This document shows, piece by piece, positions 1 to 11,699 of a stretch of 64,000 nt of DNA. Below the pieces are notes generated by a model that saw only the letters and a program-made list of their open reading frames with translations, ran no database searches and was not told where the DNA came from. The first letter of the stretch is position 1, and the number at the start of each line of letters is the position of its first letter. The position numbers and the translations under genes are program-made. The DNA comes from Utricularia gibba (lineage: Eukaryota; Streptophyta; Magnoliopsida; Lamiales; Lentibulariaceae): positions 496,001 through 560,000 of the forward strand of contig CM007990.1 in the NCBI GenBank assembly GCA_002189035.1. The letters are read 5' to 3'.

Positions 1-1152
1 AATTAGGGCCAAAGGATCTTCCGATCATTGCTAGAACGGTTGGGAGATTGGCTGGGCGTGCTATTGGGTATGCTCAAATAGCGCGCGGCCAGTTCAATAG
101 CGTTATGCAGCAATCCCAAGCGCAGCAGGTACCGAATTGTGTGCGAAATTCATCAGCAGAAGTTGATTTTCTCGTATGAAGTTCTGGGAAACTGTTTATC
201 AGGTACATAAGGAATTGCAAGATGCCATGGCCCAATTGGAAGCCATTCGCCATGAAATCAGGACAGTTTCATTCATGAATCCTGGCTCAATGACAACTAG
301 GCTTGTGGACAAGATCGCTAACGAACCATTTGATGTTAATGGTGTGTCTGTTGCTTAACCATTTGTTGCACATTCATTTGGAATTGCATTTCACAGTACC
401 TCTTTTTCATGTGGTTTAGTAAAGAAGGATTCTTCGGAATCTCATAAAGAGAGTTCATTGAATCCCCGGGAGGACACCCCCAGTGTACCTAAGGTAACAT
501 CTTTTTTGTTGTGTGGAATGGGAGAAGCTTCAACCTGCTTTTCTGCTGAATTTGTTCCTTTGTATTGAGTTACGTGATTCTGATTTGTGATTTATCTCCT
601 GTATTAATCACTATGCTTTTAGACACCCCGCGCCTAGAAATCAGATAATCAGCTGATATCCAGCTTTAGCTGCATTCTCCTTCCCTCCCCGGCATCGCCC
701 ATGTTACATCATTCTTGCACCGTTTTTGTCGAATGATCCACCATCTTAAAGCCAGACACTTCTGTATCCTCAAGGACCACATTCAAGCAACCCCATCATG
801 TTCCGACATGCATGCCGAGGCAACAGCATATGCAAGATTGGCAGAATCCATGCCTTTCAACTCAAACTCCATGGATGAAGTCATCAAAGAGCTGAAGGAT
901 GGTTCAGGGCAGTTCGTCATTCTTCCCATATCAGCAGAGACTGCAAAACTACTACCCAACCGAAAAGGTTAGGACCTTTATCTCATCTCAGATTCATTCA
1001 TGGCTCCCAGTCTTCTGTCCTGAACAAATGTGACCTTCTTAGGCAGCTTAACGGGATCCGACATCCTCCTGGAAGCCATACTCGAGGAAGGGGTTGCCCA
1101 TGATGCACAAGGATTTCTGTACAACGCTCAAAGCCATACGGAAAAGGGATAA
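1..1152 (+). CDS. TATB: Mitochondrial TatB-like translocase protein, 3' part
   Basis: This is the 3' part of a gene cut by the window edge. Visible exons are about 3-128, 203-320, ~420-493, ~775-967 and 1043-1152, with stop TAA at 1150-1152. The first exon reads LGPKDLPIIARTVGRLAGRA, the conserved TatA/TatB segment that follows the membrane helix. The next exon encodes a helical stretch (VHKELQDAMAQLEAIRHEIR), then low-complexity sequence and a TGSDILLEAILEE tail. I know this arrangement from the plant mitochondrial TatB family (Arabidopsis At5g43680), thought to act in twin-arginine-type export of folded proteins such as the Rieske subunit at the inner membrane. The transit peptide and membrane helix would lie upstream of base 1. 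The start of the fourth exon is uncertain: 775 keeps phase but uses an AAG acceptor, and 670 also fits. Phases elsewhere agree. Confidence 0.72.
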
Positions 1153-1477
1153 TTCTTAAGCGCCACCTCTGATCACTTACAAATCTGAATATCATGTAAC
1201 ATATATTTGAAAAAATTGATCATATTTAATATTAATTTTTTTAATGTAAGAAAACCATACAATTTAGAAAGAAAGAGAAGGCATTGAATTTAACCTAAAG
1301 CAGTAGAAAGTACAGAGACAAGAGACAGGGAAATTGAACTGAATGTCGCAGGAAAGATTTCAGCCACCCACATGCACGTTTGTTCTTCCTTCTTCTTCCT
1401 CTTCTTCTTCCATTGTCGTATTCAGAGTGCTCGTGAATACGAGAAGGGAAGAAGATGCCGACCCCAACCGGGAACTC
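1153..1477. other. Convergent intergenic spacer, no gene seen
   Basis: About 325 bases between the TatB-like stop and the end of the minus-strand Aux/IAA gene. It is AT-rich up to about 1330 and should contain both 3' untranslated regions. No open frame here has family resemblance. Confidence 0.5.
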
Positions 1478-2137
1478 CTACTTGGGAGCTTGAACCTGCA
1501 ACCCTTTGGCTTCGGAGCCCCTCATGATCCTCATCCTTTTGCAGGAAGCAACGAACATCTCCCATGGCACATCTCCCACCAGCATCCAATCCCCATCCTT
1601 GTCTTGGTACGTCGGCGCGTACGGGGATGCGCTACTGTACCCCTCCCTTCCTGTTCCTGGGAACAAAAGGCGAGACCTTTAGAGATGTAAAGAAGAAGGG
1701 AAAAGGATGAGATGGAGGTTACCCAGGTTGCAGTTGTACATGTTCTGCAGAGCTGTGAGCAAATCGGCGTAGTTGTGGTAGAAGTTGAGGTCGATTTTCC
1801 TCAGATACGGAGCTCCATCCATGCTCACCTTCACAAACATGGCCCCGGAACGGTTATCCTCTTCCCCGGTTTTCCCGTCATGCTGCTGATGGAGAGTGTT
1901 TTTACGGTAGGAAGATCTCACCGGCGGCCACCCGACAACTTGCTGCCTGAAAAGTCATCAGAATCCATATCACCAACTGAGCCCGGGAGAGGACAAAACG
2001 TTAGGAACTCACTTCTGAAGAGGAGCGCCGCCGCCGCTTTTCTCGATTTCGGCGGAAGATCTCTTGCAGTGGAGCGATGCTGAAGAAGAAGACTTCCGGA
2101 TTTCATCGGATCCCGGCAGCCCCAAACGAAGCTCCAT
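1478..2137 (-). CDS. Aux/IAA transcriptional repressor, IAA1-4 type
   Basis: Three exons on the minus strand: 2013-2137, 1723-1946 and 1478-1656, giving about 175 residues. Domain I is at the start (MELRLGLPG, an LxLxL EAR motif that recruits TOPLESS). Domain II, the TIR1/AFB degron, is [14 protein letters not shown]-like and sits at the start of exon 2. Domain III carries [14 protein letters not shown], and domain IV has [17 protein letters not shown]. The protein stops soon after the KGL motif (KGLQVQAPK), lacking the EKCKNRS-type tail. With SYRKN after the degron, this fits the IAA1/2/3/4 clade. It is a nuclear, auxin-degraded repressor that binds ARF proteins through the PB1-like domains III/IV. 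It lies head to head with a second Aux/IAA gene starting at 4905. Splice phases are consistent throughout. Confidence 0.9.
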
Positions 2138-4904
2138 GGCGTCAAGTTTCAGATCCATTCAGCTTCAAGATGGCGATGATGGCAGCCGAAGAGTGGGGGA
2201 GTTTTATGGGGCGAACGGAGAAAATGACCCACGCCTAGGAGTGCTTTTAACGGCGTTAGTTGGAGTTAACGGAGGACCAATCTGATAGCCCGTCCTCCGT
2301 GAGACGAACCAACGGTCAGATGGTGGGCCCACCACCTTCTACGGACAGATTTCACTGTCGGGTACTGAAAGAGCAGGCTTACATTTTAAGATATATTTGT
2401 ATTATAAATAAATCAAAAATCATTTTTTATTATTAAAAAAATTGTAAATATTCAAATTTATTTCATTAAAATAATATAATAATAATTCCAAATCCCCAAT
2501 AATTCAATTAATTTCGTATTTTTGTATTGTGTACATACAACAAGAGTGGGCTTATTTATTTTGCCATCCTTTTCCTTGTCATTGAATTGATATTCGTGAG
2601 GCGCGAAAGCCTGTAAGAAAAGGACACGCCACGTGAGATGGGCCCCAGGGGCATGAACTGTCCGGGGGTGGCCTCGCCACCCACATGGGCTTTTATTACC
2701 CTGGCCCAATAAACCCATTTCCGTACCACGTCTCACCCATCCTCCCCTCTTCTGTGTACAAGTGTCCGACACCGCACCCCCACACTAGTTTGATGGTATG
2801 TATATGATAAAAATAGTCATTTTAAATATTATTTTGTATCTTATTATATGAAATGGAAACAATGAATCACCATTTTTCTAAATAATTGATATTGATTCCT
2901 CCTCTAAACTCAATCTCCTTAATCGAATCATTCGATACATTAGACATGTTAGTGAATTGTGTTCGATTCAAAAAAAGTATGCTTATTTGAGTACAAAGTC
3001 AACTCGAGTAGGGTTTGATTTGGAAATGCCCAAGATCCTTTGATTGAATTTTATCAATGCTCACATTTCCTTCGATTGAAGTTCATCGTAACGATTTCGA
3101 ACCCGAAACCGGAATCAAATAAGCATGTTGCATTGCTTTTGGATTAAGTAATTGGGGCATGACAAGAATGTGACCACATAGTTGAAGATGAAGTACCATG
3201 TCTTGGTACTACTATCAATGCCCATTTGAAGGTACATCACTTCATCCTACTACCTTATAAAATAGGTGGCTTTAGTGTTATATATCAAAGTTTTATTAAA
3301 TAATATTTACCGAATAATGTGTGTTGATCATAGTTCAAAGTTTGATATATCGAAAATAAAATGTTTTTTTGTTTAGAGTATAAGGTTAATAATTTGTGTA
3401 TGAAAAGCTATGATATATTAAAAAGCTTGTTTTTCTTAATTTAAAACTTGGATATAATAAATGAATTGATTTTATTTAAATAAGTATTCATTTTATTCGT
3501 AATTTTCAGGAGAAAATGATTGAATTTCGAATATATTATGGAAATCCGAAATTGAAAGAAGGGGAAGGATGATGGCCGCACGTGTTTCGCGTTAAATGGA
3601 ATGGGCCAGGCCGCACGGGCGCCTATCCTTTGTGGTTAAGGATTCAGGTTCAGGCCCATGTGTGGGGCCCATTAATTTATGCCTGAAGTAGACAAATGGT
3701 AAAAAATAAACAACATTAACTACTCCAGAAATTACCACACAAGTGTCACCGCGTCCACGTGTCGGCGCACTTGGCAAGTGAGAGCACGCGCCTTCGTTTG
3801 TTTACTTCTATCTCCAAATATCTGATCTGATCCTCCCTCACCCATTTGGCTGATGTGGCAGATGGGTGGCCCACTAGCCTTTATTATCAGGCTCCAGGTA
3901 TTTGGGCTTCCGTCCAGACAGTAATTGGGCCGGCCCATGTATTAATATTGCACTATCCAACTACTTTTTGGACATCCCTTATGCCACTAAACAATGCCCA
4001 ACACATGCGAAGTATTCGTTCTTTTTTTTTTTATCTAAATCTTTCAAAATTATTTTAAAAAATTTTATTTAAATTTTGAATCTTACATTAAATCTATATA
4101 AGAATGTGTAGTAAAGATTATAATAGTTTGAAAGATATGATGCTCGGATCAAAGGGTGTAACTGCCATCGACCCGGGTGATTGAATTCGGACCACCCAAA
4201 GTGAAACCGGGTGCGGGTCACGGGTGATGGACCATGGGTGCGTGCATCAGGACCAGGAGTCCGAGTGCAGTGTCACAACCGAACCCCGCTTAGCCCGTAC
4301 GTACTTGGTGGCCAAATAGAGCACATGGGTAATAGCCATTGACTTAGGCCCAACATCTTCACGTGCCCACACCTCATGTGGGCCATCCTCATCCCCTCAC
4401 GGGCCCCACGGCCACCGTACACACTCAATTAAAAAAAGATATCATTTAGTCAATAATTTTTTTTAAAAAATAGAATAAATATTTTGAAAATGTAAAAATT
4501 ATTTTTTAAAATGAATGAAAACCGACATCTAAAACGTATTAATTAGAAATGTTTTTATATGGAATTTATGATAATAATGGAGAAATGATGAAGACGGTTG
4601 TGTTTTCCGGGGGAGAAGGAATTATGTCGACAGGGCCAAGATCGGCAGCGACCGCGGTCGCCATCAAGATCGGGATGTCCAACTCATCCGGCCGTCCACG
4701 TGTACCGTTGTCAACGCCCGAGATTTCACAACCCACGTCCCTATAATGCCGCTCCACACTGGCTAAGCACACGCTTCGCGCACTACACCAGACCAGACCA
4801 GACCAGACCAGACGAGAGGAGAGGAAGAGGAAGAGGAAGATACCGCATTTTTTTTCTGTTTCCGACCGGAGAGATCTGCCTGCTGGAATCACGGGAAGGA
4901 CGCA
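2138..4904. promoter_or_regulatory. Shared upstream region of two divergent Aux/IAA genes
   Basis: This 2.77-kb gene-free region contains the promoters of both Aux/IAA genes. I see four exact TGTCGG auxin-response-type hexamers, counting both strands: 2356-2361 (+), 2766-2771 (-), 3760-3765 (+) and 4522-4527 (-). About 1.4 would be expected by chance in this length on two strands, so the excess is modest. CACGTG G-boxes occur near 2634, 3757 (directly before the TGTCGG at 3760) and 4362. The rest is AT-rich with no credible gene. Confidence 0.45.
4788..4812 (+). repeat. (CCAGA)n microsatellite in the Aux/IAA leader
   Basis: Five tandem copies of CCAGA, followed directly by a purine-rich GAGGAAGAGG tract to about 4840. 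It lies within 120 bases of the ATG at 4905, so it is probably transcribed as 5' untranslated sequence. Confidence 0.85.
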
Positions 4905-6075
4905 ATGGCGAATTACGACGGCGTGCTGTGGGAGACGGAGCTCAGGCTTGGGTTACCTGGGGGAGGTGGAGGAGGGGAGCCAACGGCGCCTCTTCTTCCT
5001 TCTGGGAAGAGAGGGTTTTCTGAGACGGTGGATTTGAAGCTGAATCTTGGCGCTAAGGAGATGAATTTTGAGGGGACAAGGCGGAGGATGTCAAGGATAA
5101 GGACAATCTATCTTTCTCCGCCAAGCCGCCGACCAAGTCGGTCCTTCTCCGCCGCTTTTTTCTTGTTTTGCTTTTCTTTCCTTTTTTTTTGTTTTCGCTG
5201 CTCAGTTTGACTGGGTTTGTGGTGCTATGAGATTGATTGTGCGGTTCGGTTGCAGGGCGCAGGTTGTGGGTTGGCCGCCTGTACGGTCATTCCGCAGAAA
5301 CGTGGCCGCTGTTCAGAAGAGGTCCGGCGGTGAAGCTGAGGAGACGGAGAAAGGATCTTCCGCCGTCGGAGCTCCCACCTTGGTGAAGGTGAGCATGGAT
5401 GGAGCACCCTACCTCCGTAAGGTTGATTTGAAGATGTTCAAGAGCTATCAACAGCTCTCTGATGCTCTGGGCAAGATGTTCAGCTCCTTCACCACAAGTA
5501 AGCACTGCCACCGAGCAAATCTTCAAAGACGAGTCCATGAATTCTTCTGTTTCTGCATCCTTCTCGCACACCCAGAAATAGCACTGCATATGAGAACTCA
5601 CAAGTTGAAAAGCCATTCTCTAAAAAAAAGTTAGTGACTAACTTTGGTTGTGTTCATTGGAGGTAAATGCGACCCACAAGGTATGTTGGATTTCATGAAT
5701 GAGAGCAAGCTTATGGACCTCCTTAGCAGCACAGACTACGTGCCAACATATGAAGACAAGGATGGAGACTGGATGCTCGTCGGTGATGTTCCATGGGAGT
5801 AAGTCTACAACATTGCAGATGTATAGCTATACAGATGTGTTGTATATCCATCAGCCATGAATGCTCATGCTTTCCTGCACCAACACAAAACAGGATGTTT
5901 GTTGAATCATGTAGGCGCCTCCGCGTTATGAAGACTACAGAGGCAAAGGGACTTGGTTAGTATCAAAAACCGACCTTAACCATTCGATAATGTTTATGAC
6001 TTGGGCTCACAGTGTGAGTAAAATGTTATTGTTTCAGCTCCTCGTGCAATAGAGAAGTGCAAAAGCAGAGTCTGA
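4905..6075 (+). CDS. Aux/IAA repressor, IAA7/14/16/17 type, with one-base frameshift
   Basis: Five exons: 4905-5136, 5256-5497, 5663-5798, 5894-5955 and 6038-6075. Domain I is TELRLGLPG, followed by [15 protein letters not shown]. The degron [15 protein letters not shown] opens exon 2, domain III has [17 protein letters not shown], domain IV has [17 protein letters not shown], and the tail [12 protein letters not shown] marks the IAA7/14/16/17 clade. The frame from the ATG is lost after EMNFEG at the G4 run 5072-5075. From 5078 a different frame gives [20 protein letters not shown], which splices in the usual family phase into [10 protein letters not shown]. The total coding length is 710 bases, one short of a multiple of three, so one missing G explains everything. 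With that base the protein would be 236 residues. I favour an assembly error over a dead gene because all other domains and splice sites are intact. Confidence 0.88.
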
Positions 6076-7873
6076 GTGGAAGGCGGGGAAGTCAGCTTGT
6101 TCAGTTGATCTTGCTGGTTGGGCATTCTCCTGCCACAGAACAAGATGGATGGAGCATGAATCATGATGTGTGCCTAGTGTTGTTGTACTCCCTGTTTATT
6201 AAAACTTTGTTTCCAAATGGCTATGGCTGGGCTCCCCTTGGTTTGCTGTCTTTGTGTAGTTCCTGCACTGTAACTTTCATGGCATGGTGTGTCTGAATAA
6301 TATCTTCAATTTCAACAACTCTTCCTCACCTGTAATACCACAAATATGTATCAGTTTCACAGTGTTGTGTGTATGCACTTGCCTTTGCTCTTCCCTATCT
6401 AACTCCATTATTGACTTGGAAGCTTGTTCCGGATAAAAATGTGACCTTGAAGGTCATGGGGGACATATGAACCCCACAAGTGGAGATTCCAATTAACAAG
6501 ACATATGAAGGGTGTCGAGGGAATCACTTGAATTTTATATTAGGAAACAAACTTATAAAAAATAGAAGAAAACCAGAGGGAAACAGGCCATGTGCAACAT
6601 TGAATATATTATACATGAATGGAGCAACAACTGACTACCAAGAAAAGTTAACCAGGGCAGTGGCTCAGCAATTAGCTATAACAAAAGCATCCCTTATTAG
6701 TAGGTAAGCATGTGAAAACTGACTCTGAATACTTGTAAAACTGACTGAATTTCAACAAGTAACTCATCTGCTTAAGCAGCCTTTTGTGTGCACAGTGAAA
6801 CATGAACAGAGACAAAGTTTTCATTCAGGGTTGAAAATGAGGCAAAGATTTTGGCAGATGTGAGTAAAAAACTGCATTACCTGCAGCGATTCAGAGAACC
6901 GTCAGAAGTGAGACAGGGCAGGGAGGGGCTTGGGAACTTACGCCTCTGTTGCAGCAATTAATATCAATGGGATGAGAGCCGAGCCACTCACCTGTCGACA
7001 TATGTCATCTCAGGACCCCCCTGTGCACACCTGTTGCAGTTCTGGTACATGTACAAAACTTAAAAATATCATCGTTTTCCATCCACTGCTTCCATGACTC
7101 AGTTCACAGAGTCTGGAATGTCAATCTTACGTGGTTTGAAGCTGAAACTATGTATGGTTATCTCCTTGCAATATGTTTCCATATTTTGCATATTTCCAAG
7201 TAATACTTTTTAATTAAAAGCAGGATCCATCATCTATGTGATTAGGAGGAAGGTAGCAGAAAGACAGCAAAACTGGCATACATTCAGAATTGTAATGAAT
7301 GTGGCCTCCAAGCAATGCAAGTGTGCCCGCAATTATATGACTGAATTTTGATGTACAACTTACCTTCAGATCAAACTTTCTCTGCCACCTTTAACTACAA
7401 GAAATTTACAGAAGTGAAAACAACCATATGAACAGAAGCATTCTATGCGCATGTTCAAGCAAAGAACAAAGATACCAAAGCCTTTACCCTTGTATTTGGT
7501 CTATGTTCAGTTGCAACCATGGATGGCATGGGAAAAGCCATCACCAGTTCCTTTGTATATCCTCAAAGATGACAATCCTTCTGATGGCTTCACAGAGGAG
7601 TCATCATCAATGAAGGACTTGTTCTTCCTAATCATTTCAACAATAGTATAAAATAACCTTGCACATTGACAAACAATGCAAAACAATAACCTCTGTCTCA
7701 TCTCATGGTCTGATATATGGCACAGTTAATTTAGCTTACATGCTTGCAATAGTGGGACTCCAATTCATGTGCCCAAGAGAAGTTATTATAGCACTATTCA
7801 TTCTTTGATGATAAGCAACATCACAAGGTAACAAAATGGAGAGATACAGATGCTGATAGTGAGGGTGAAATTT
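6076..7873. other. Gene-free spacer with Aux/IAA and psbW 3' ends
   Basis: About 1.8 kb of AT-rich sequence between the converging Aux/IAA and psbW genes. The first few hundred bases are probably the Aux/IAA 3' untranslated region. I found no reading frame with family resemblance on either strand. Confidence 0.5.
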
Positions 7874-8367
7874 TCAAAGGGAGAGACCAGATTCCTCATC
7901 CTCATCGAGGGAGGAAGTGTAAACGATGTAGAAGGACCAGATGAGTGCGAACACGCCCCCAGAATCCACACCAAAAGATTGTTGCTCAGTCCGAACGGAA
8001 GCCCGGTTCCCTCCGTGCTCAGCCTCTCGTCCACCAGAGCCAAAGCCGCGGTTGGGTTCCACGTCGCCGCGGCCGCGATCATCGCTGCCGCCCCCAACTT
8101 GGCGACATCGCCTTCTTGTTTAGGCTTCTTCGCCTCCACGGAGCACCTGGCTCTGCCCCCCTTGTATGGCAACGCTAGGCCTGCGAGCGTTTCATTCATT
8201 CACTCAACAAAAAGGGGAAAAGCCAATACAAAAAAAGCAGTGCCTCTCCACTGCATCAATAAGTGGCCTCTAACCGGAAACCGCGAGGGATCCGCCCACG
8301 GGGCCTTCCGGGGGACGACGACGGCGCGTGGAATGGAGGCTGAGGTGCAGGTGGATATCGCTGCCAT
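7874..8367 (-). CDS. PSBW: Photosystem II reaction centre W protein, with frameshift(s)
   Basis: Two exons, 8275-8367 (transit peptide) and 7874-8180. The mature part begins at [20 protein letters not shown], the PsbW luminal start, preceded by an alanine-rich thylakoid-targeting stretch. It should continue as one membrane helix ([15 protein letters not shown]) and the stromal tail [11 protein letters not shown]. Those halves lie in different frames, joined at a minus-strand G5 run (7956-7960 on +). One more G restores them. The exon 1/exon 2 phases also disagree by one with the best splice sites. A second missing base, perhaps in the run at 8310-8314, would fix this. Adding two bases gives 402 coding bases, or 133 residues, the length I recall for the Arabidopsis precursor. 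PsbW is a small one-helix PSII subunit that helps stabilise PSII-LHCII supercomplexes. Confidence 0.85.
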
Positions 8368-8710
8368 TTTTCCCCTTCCCTGATCGGAAAAAGCTAGATC
8401 CAATGTATCACCTCCGTGGGCGGGGAAGGGGGGATTAATATCCAACGCCAACCACAAATCAAAGATCACACTCCCAAGCTCCTCATCCACCAAGAGCCAA
8501 TCCCATGCCGCCACATGCAGTCGCATCCCTCATTACAGGGTGTATGTCATGTAATAGTGTTCAATAATTTCAACAAATAAATCCAAGTAAAATATCTGCG
8601 ACAAAAATGGGTTCTACAAAGAAACTCAGCCCTGCCTGTTATTGTCATAGAATCTGCTGTAGCCAAAATCAGATGCTGTGGATGGTCAAGAGGTAGAGAT
8701 GTTACTCTGC

Positions 8711-11605
8711 TTACTCGTGGATATTGCACTGTCTGAGTAAAGGATCATCGAAGTTGAGGTGTTTCTGCCACAAGGGCTTGAACTTTTCGATACCATTTTC
8801 AAGCCATGGTTTCTGGATTCCGTTGAAGTGGAGGACGGCTGCATGTTCGATGTCATCGGGACGGATGTTGGGGTCGTATCCGAGCCCGGTGACGTGCCAG
8901 CTCTTGTCTAAAGCAGCCGTGTTGTTGTGGAATGTTAGCCAGCCGATGCCTGTGCTGCCTGCCGCCTTGAACCAGTGATGCTCTTTGCCCTGTAGGCCAA
9001 AGGGGGTTTTCTTTTAGTGCAGCTGCAAGAGCTAAACAAGCCGAGATGATAAAGACAAGTACTCACTATGAGATGGTATTGGGCGTAGAGCATAGAAAGC
9101 CCTCGGTCTCTCCATGAAGTAAGGTTGAAAAGATTCAATCCAAAGGCCCAGGTGCAGGATGAGGGTTCGAACGCATGAGCCAATATGGGGTCAGTGAAAT
9201 TGATAAATGCATTCATTCTTGTGAGTGAGGGCTCGTCTTCGGTGCAGGCCATGGTGGCTGCATTGACTTTGCCTTTCATGTCTGTGTCCCAGAGTGGGGT
9301 TAAATCCCTTTGGACAACCACGTCATGATCAAGAAAGAGAATCATATCGAGATCAGGGAAGACATCAGGCAAAAAGAAGCGAAGGTGATTGAGCTCTGAT
9401 GTAAACCGGGGATCAGAGGAGCCCTCTCCCTGCAGCGACACATTATAGAACTCAGCAAGCCAATGCCAATTTTCTATGCTCTCCACTTGCACTACGGATT
9501 TTCCTGGGGGGTTTGATATGAACCACATCCTTATTGCAGGGAGGTTGAGGGAATCTGTTATGATATGGAATACCATACTCTCAGATCCCTGCAAATTAAC
9601 AAAAAGAGGGCATCAGTTTAGTGTTGGTGGAGGAAGAAAGAGGGAGAATTTACTCACGCTGGAAGAAGAGATAGTTGAGTTCACAACAACTGCACAAGCC
9701 AGGACATTGTCTGAGAAGATGGAAAAATGATAAAGATCAGAATTTGTCGATTTTCCTTTGTAGGGGAGACTTCTTTTCTCGATATCCAGAGCAAAATATT
9801 CTGCAGTCAACCTCATAGAGAGACAATGATAGCCTTTGGTGATGCTTCTTCCACCTAGGGTTCTGAGAAAATATTCTTGATTCTTGTTTGCAGTGATCTG
9901 TGATTCTGCTTTATAAATCATCGCACGAAGTTTCTTTACTATTGCGGAGCAATCAGGGTAGATGCGGCCAACTTTTGATACGGTGTATTGCAACACTTTC
10001 TTCTTGTGCATTGAACTGAGAATATGAACTAATGAAGCGTTTTATTCAATGTCATTGAAAACCCAGTGTAGGCAGCGTGTGTGCTGTATCTAAGGTGTGA
10101 CTAGTGCAGTACCTTCGTGACATATTCGAATCTTCAGTGGTTCGTCTTATGGCTCTTTCGAGGTCCTTTATCCGAAGCTTCAACTCTTTCACAATAGGAG
10201 ATCTGTTGTTTGGCCCCTGCTCTGCCATATACAAGTATTCTTTGGCCTTGAGCACTAGATCTTTCATTTCTGCAATATTCTCCTCCAACTTTCTCCTTGA
10301 CCTCGAGTGGACGACTCTGTTTTCTGCTTCCTTTAGGGAAACATACAAAAAATTAAAGAAATCAACATGCAGCAAAATAAGGAGCAATGAAGTAGAGCCT
10401 TGAAAATGTTGACATTGAGAGTCTGGAGGTGATGCAACAGTCTATTCACAAAAAGGTAATGAAAAAAAACCCATGCGCCTTAAATGTGACATGCTTTCCA
10501 TAGTTGTTCTGAAACTCATTGATGCCATCTATCTCAAGGCAACAATCTCGTATTTATGCATATGACATTAGCATACCCTAAAATCAGATTCTGCAGACTC
10601 GTCCTCTTCTAGATTTTCTTCATCATCTCCCTTTCCCAGTTGTCTAGGTGCTGAAACAATAGGGTAACGCAAATGAAAAAAAATATATCTTTGGAAGGTT
10701 TTCCTGAACATATCTGTATGAAATTGATAAAAAGTTACCACTCACCTACATTCTCTGAAGATGTTTTCAAACGATCTCCAAACACTAGTTCAGGCTCTGT
10801 TTTGTCCTCGATTTCTTCCTGGAATCACAATTGCATCACACAAGAAAATAATAAAAGGCACAGCTTCACTGAGTGGAATTTAGTTTACAATGTCTACTTA
10901 GACTCAAACAAGAGTACCGTACCCCTGAATGAAATACTGCCAAAGCTTCAATCTCCACCTTTTCTGCATCATAATCTTTGTGCTGCCTAGTTTCTAAACT
11001 TGAATAAAGGGGAAAAGAAAACGGCCCTTAAGGTCCAACAGATCAGCATCAAATCCCAAAAGACTCCAACTCACCATTACTTCCCGAAGAGTCTGGTACA
11101 TGATCTTCGAACACCAGCGGAGGTACCTCTTTCTGATCTTCCATTTCTTCCTATAAGCGCAGAATTATTTCATAATGATCTAGGAAAAAAAATAGTACAT
11201 ATATGATACACTGGATCTTCAAGACAAACCACTAAATCCGTACCTGTTGCTCCAAATTAAGCACTCGAGCCTCCGCTCTTTGTTTCTGTGCATAAACATT
11301 TCATGAGAGATCACTATTCAAATTTCTGTAAAAGAACCAACAAGTATTCCGCAAGCATAAAAAAAGACAAAACGCGTACAATGAAATGCAAATCCTCAAT
11401 AGCGTGTTCATCGACTGCACAGCAAGAAAAAACGCGGATCAGGTCGCTAGCTACAAAACTACACACTAATCATAACCGCAAGAATCATCAGCGTACTGCG
11501 AGAGTGAACACTTTTAAGCCTTCGCAGCAGACAGATAGGGCCAAAAACAGAGGAAAACAGAAAACAGAGGATCAACGTCCTCGAGAATTTTCGAGGCGCC
11601 TTCAT
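8711..11605 (-). CDS. GT8 galacturonosyltransferase, GAUT5/6-like
   Basis: Eleven exons: 11497-11605, 11380-11414, 11244-11285, 11075-11150, 10923-10993, 10746-10818, 10577-10650, 10113-10330, 9658-10015, 9067-9588 and 8711-8989. They total 1857 bases (618 residues) with all phases consistent. The N-terminus is a type II signal anchor (TLILCFLFSSVFGPICLL) and is followed by an acidic stem with two similar exon pairs starting EEMED and EEIED. The GT8 domain has LHCLSMRLT-like sequence, the metal-binding DxD as FLDHDVVVQRDL, and the late block KAAGSTGIGWLTF...LDKSWHVTGLGY. It ends in QCNIHE. GAUTs act in the Golgi on pectin homogalacturonan backbones. The CTWAFG and IGWLTF signatures suggest the GAUT5/6 clade, where DHD in place of DDD appears normal. 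The exact donor specificity is inferred. Confidence 0.9.
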
Positions 11606-11699
11606 CAACCAACCGCCGCCAACTCAGGATTTCCAATCCCGAGACTTGGAGAAGAGAAATGAACGAACCGCCGGCGTAGGAGATCGGAGACTAGGGTTT

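Noticed and set aside
998-1195. Minus-strand open frame over the last TatB-like exon
   Set aside because: It is a shadow of the plus-strand exon; the plus-strand translation has family resemblance and correct splice phases.
5287-5616. Minus-strand open frame of 109 codons across Aux/IAA exon 2
   Set aside because: The opposite strand encodes the conserved degron and domain III; the minus translation has no resemblance.
8640-8720. tRNA-like words near the GAUT 3' end
   Set aside because: No A and B box pair or cloverleaf can be drawn, and the sequence overlaps the GAUT coding end.
9300-9345. DHD instead of DDD at the GAUT metal site as a loss-of-function sign
   Set aside because: The GAUT5/6-type sequences I recall also have His here, and the outer aspartates of DxD are present.
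10923-11075. Apparent one-base phase error between two GAUT stem exons
   Set aside because: Using the acceptor TTTAG seven bases upstream (exon start 10993) restores phase and gives a sensible acidic peptide, so no indel is needed.
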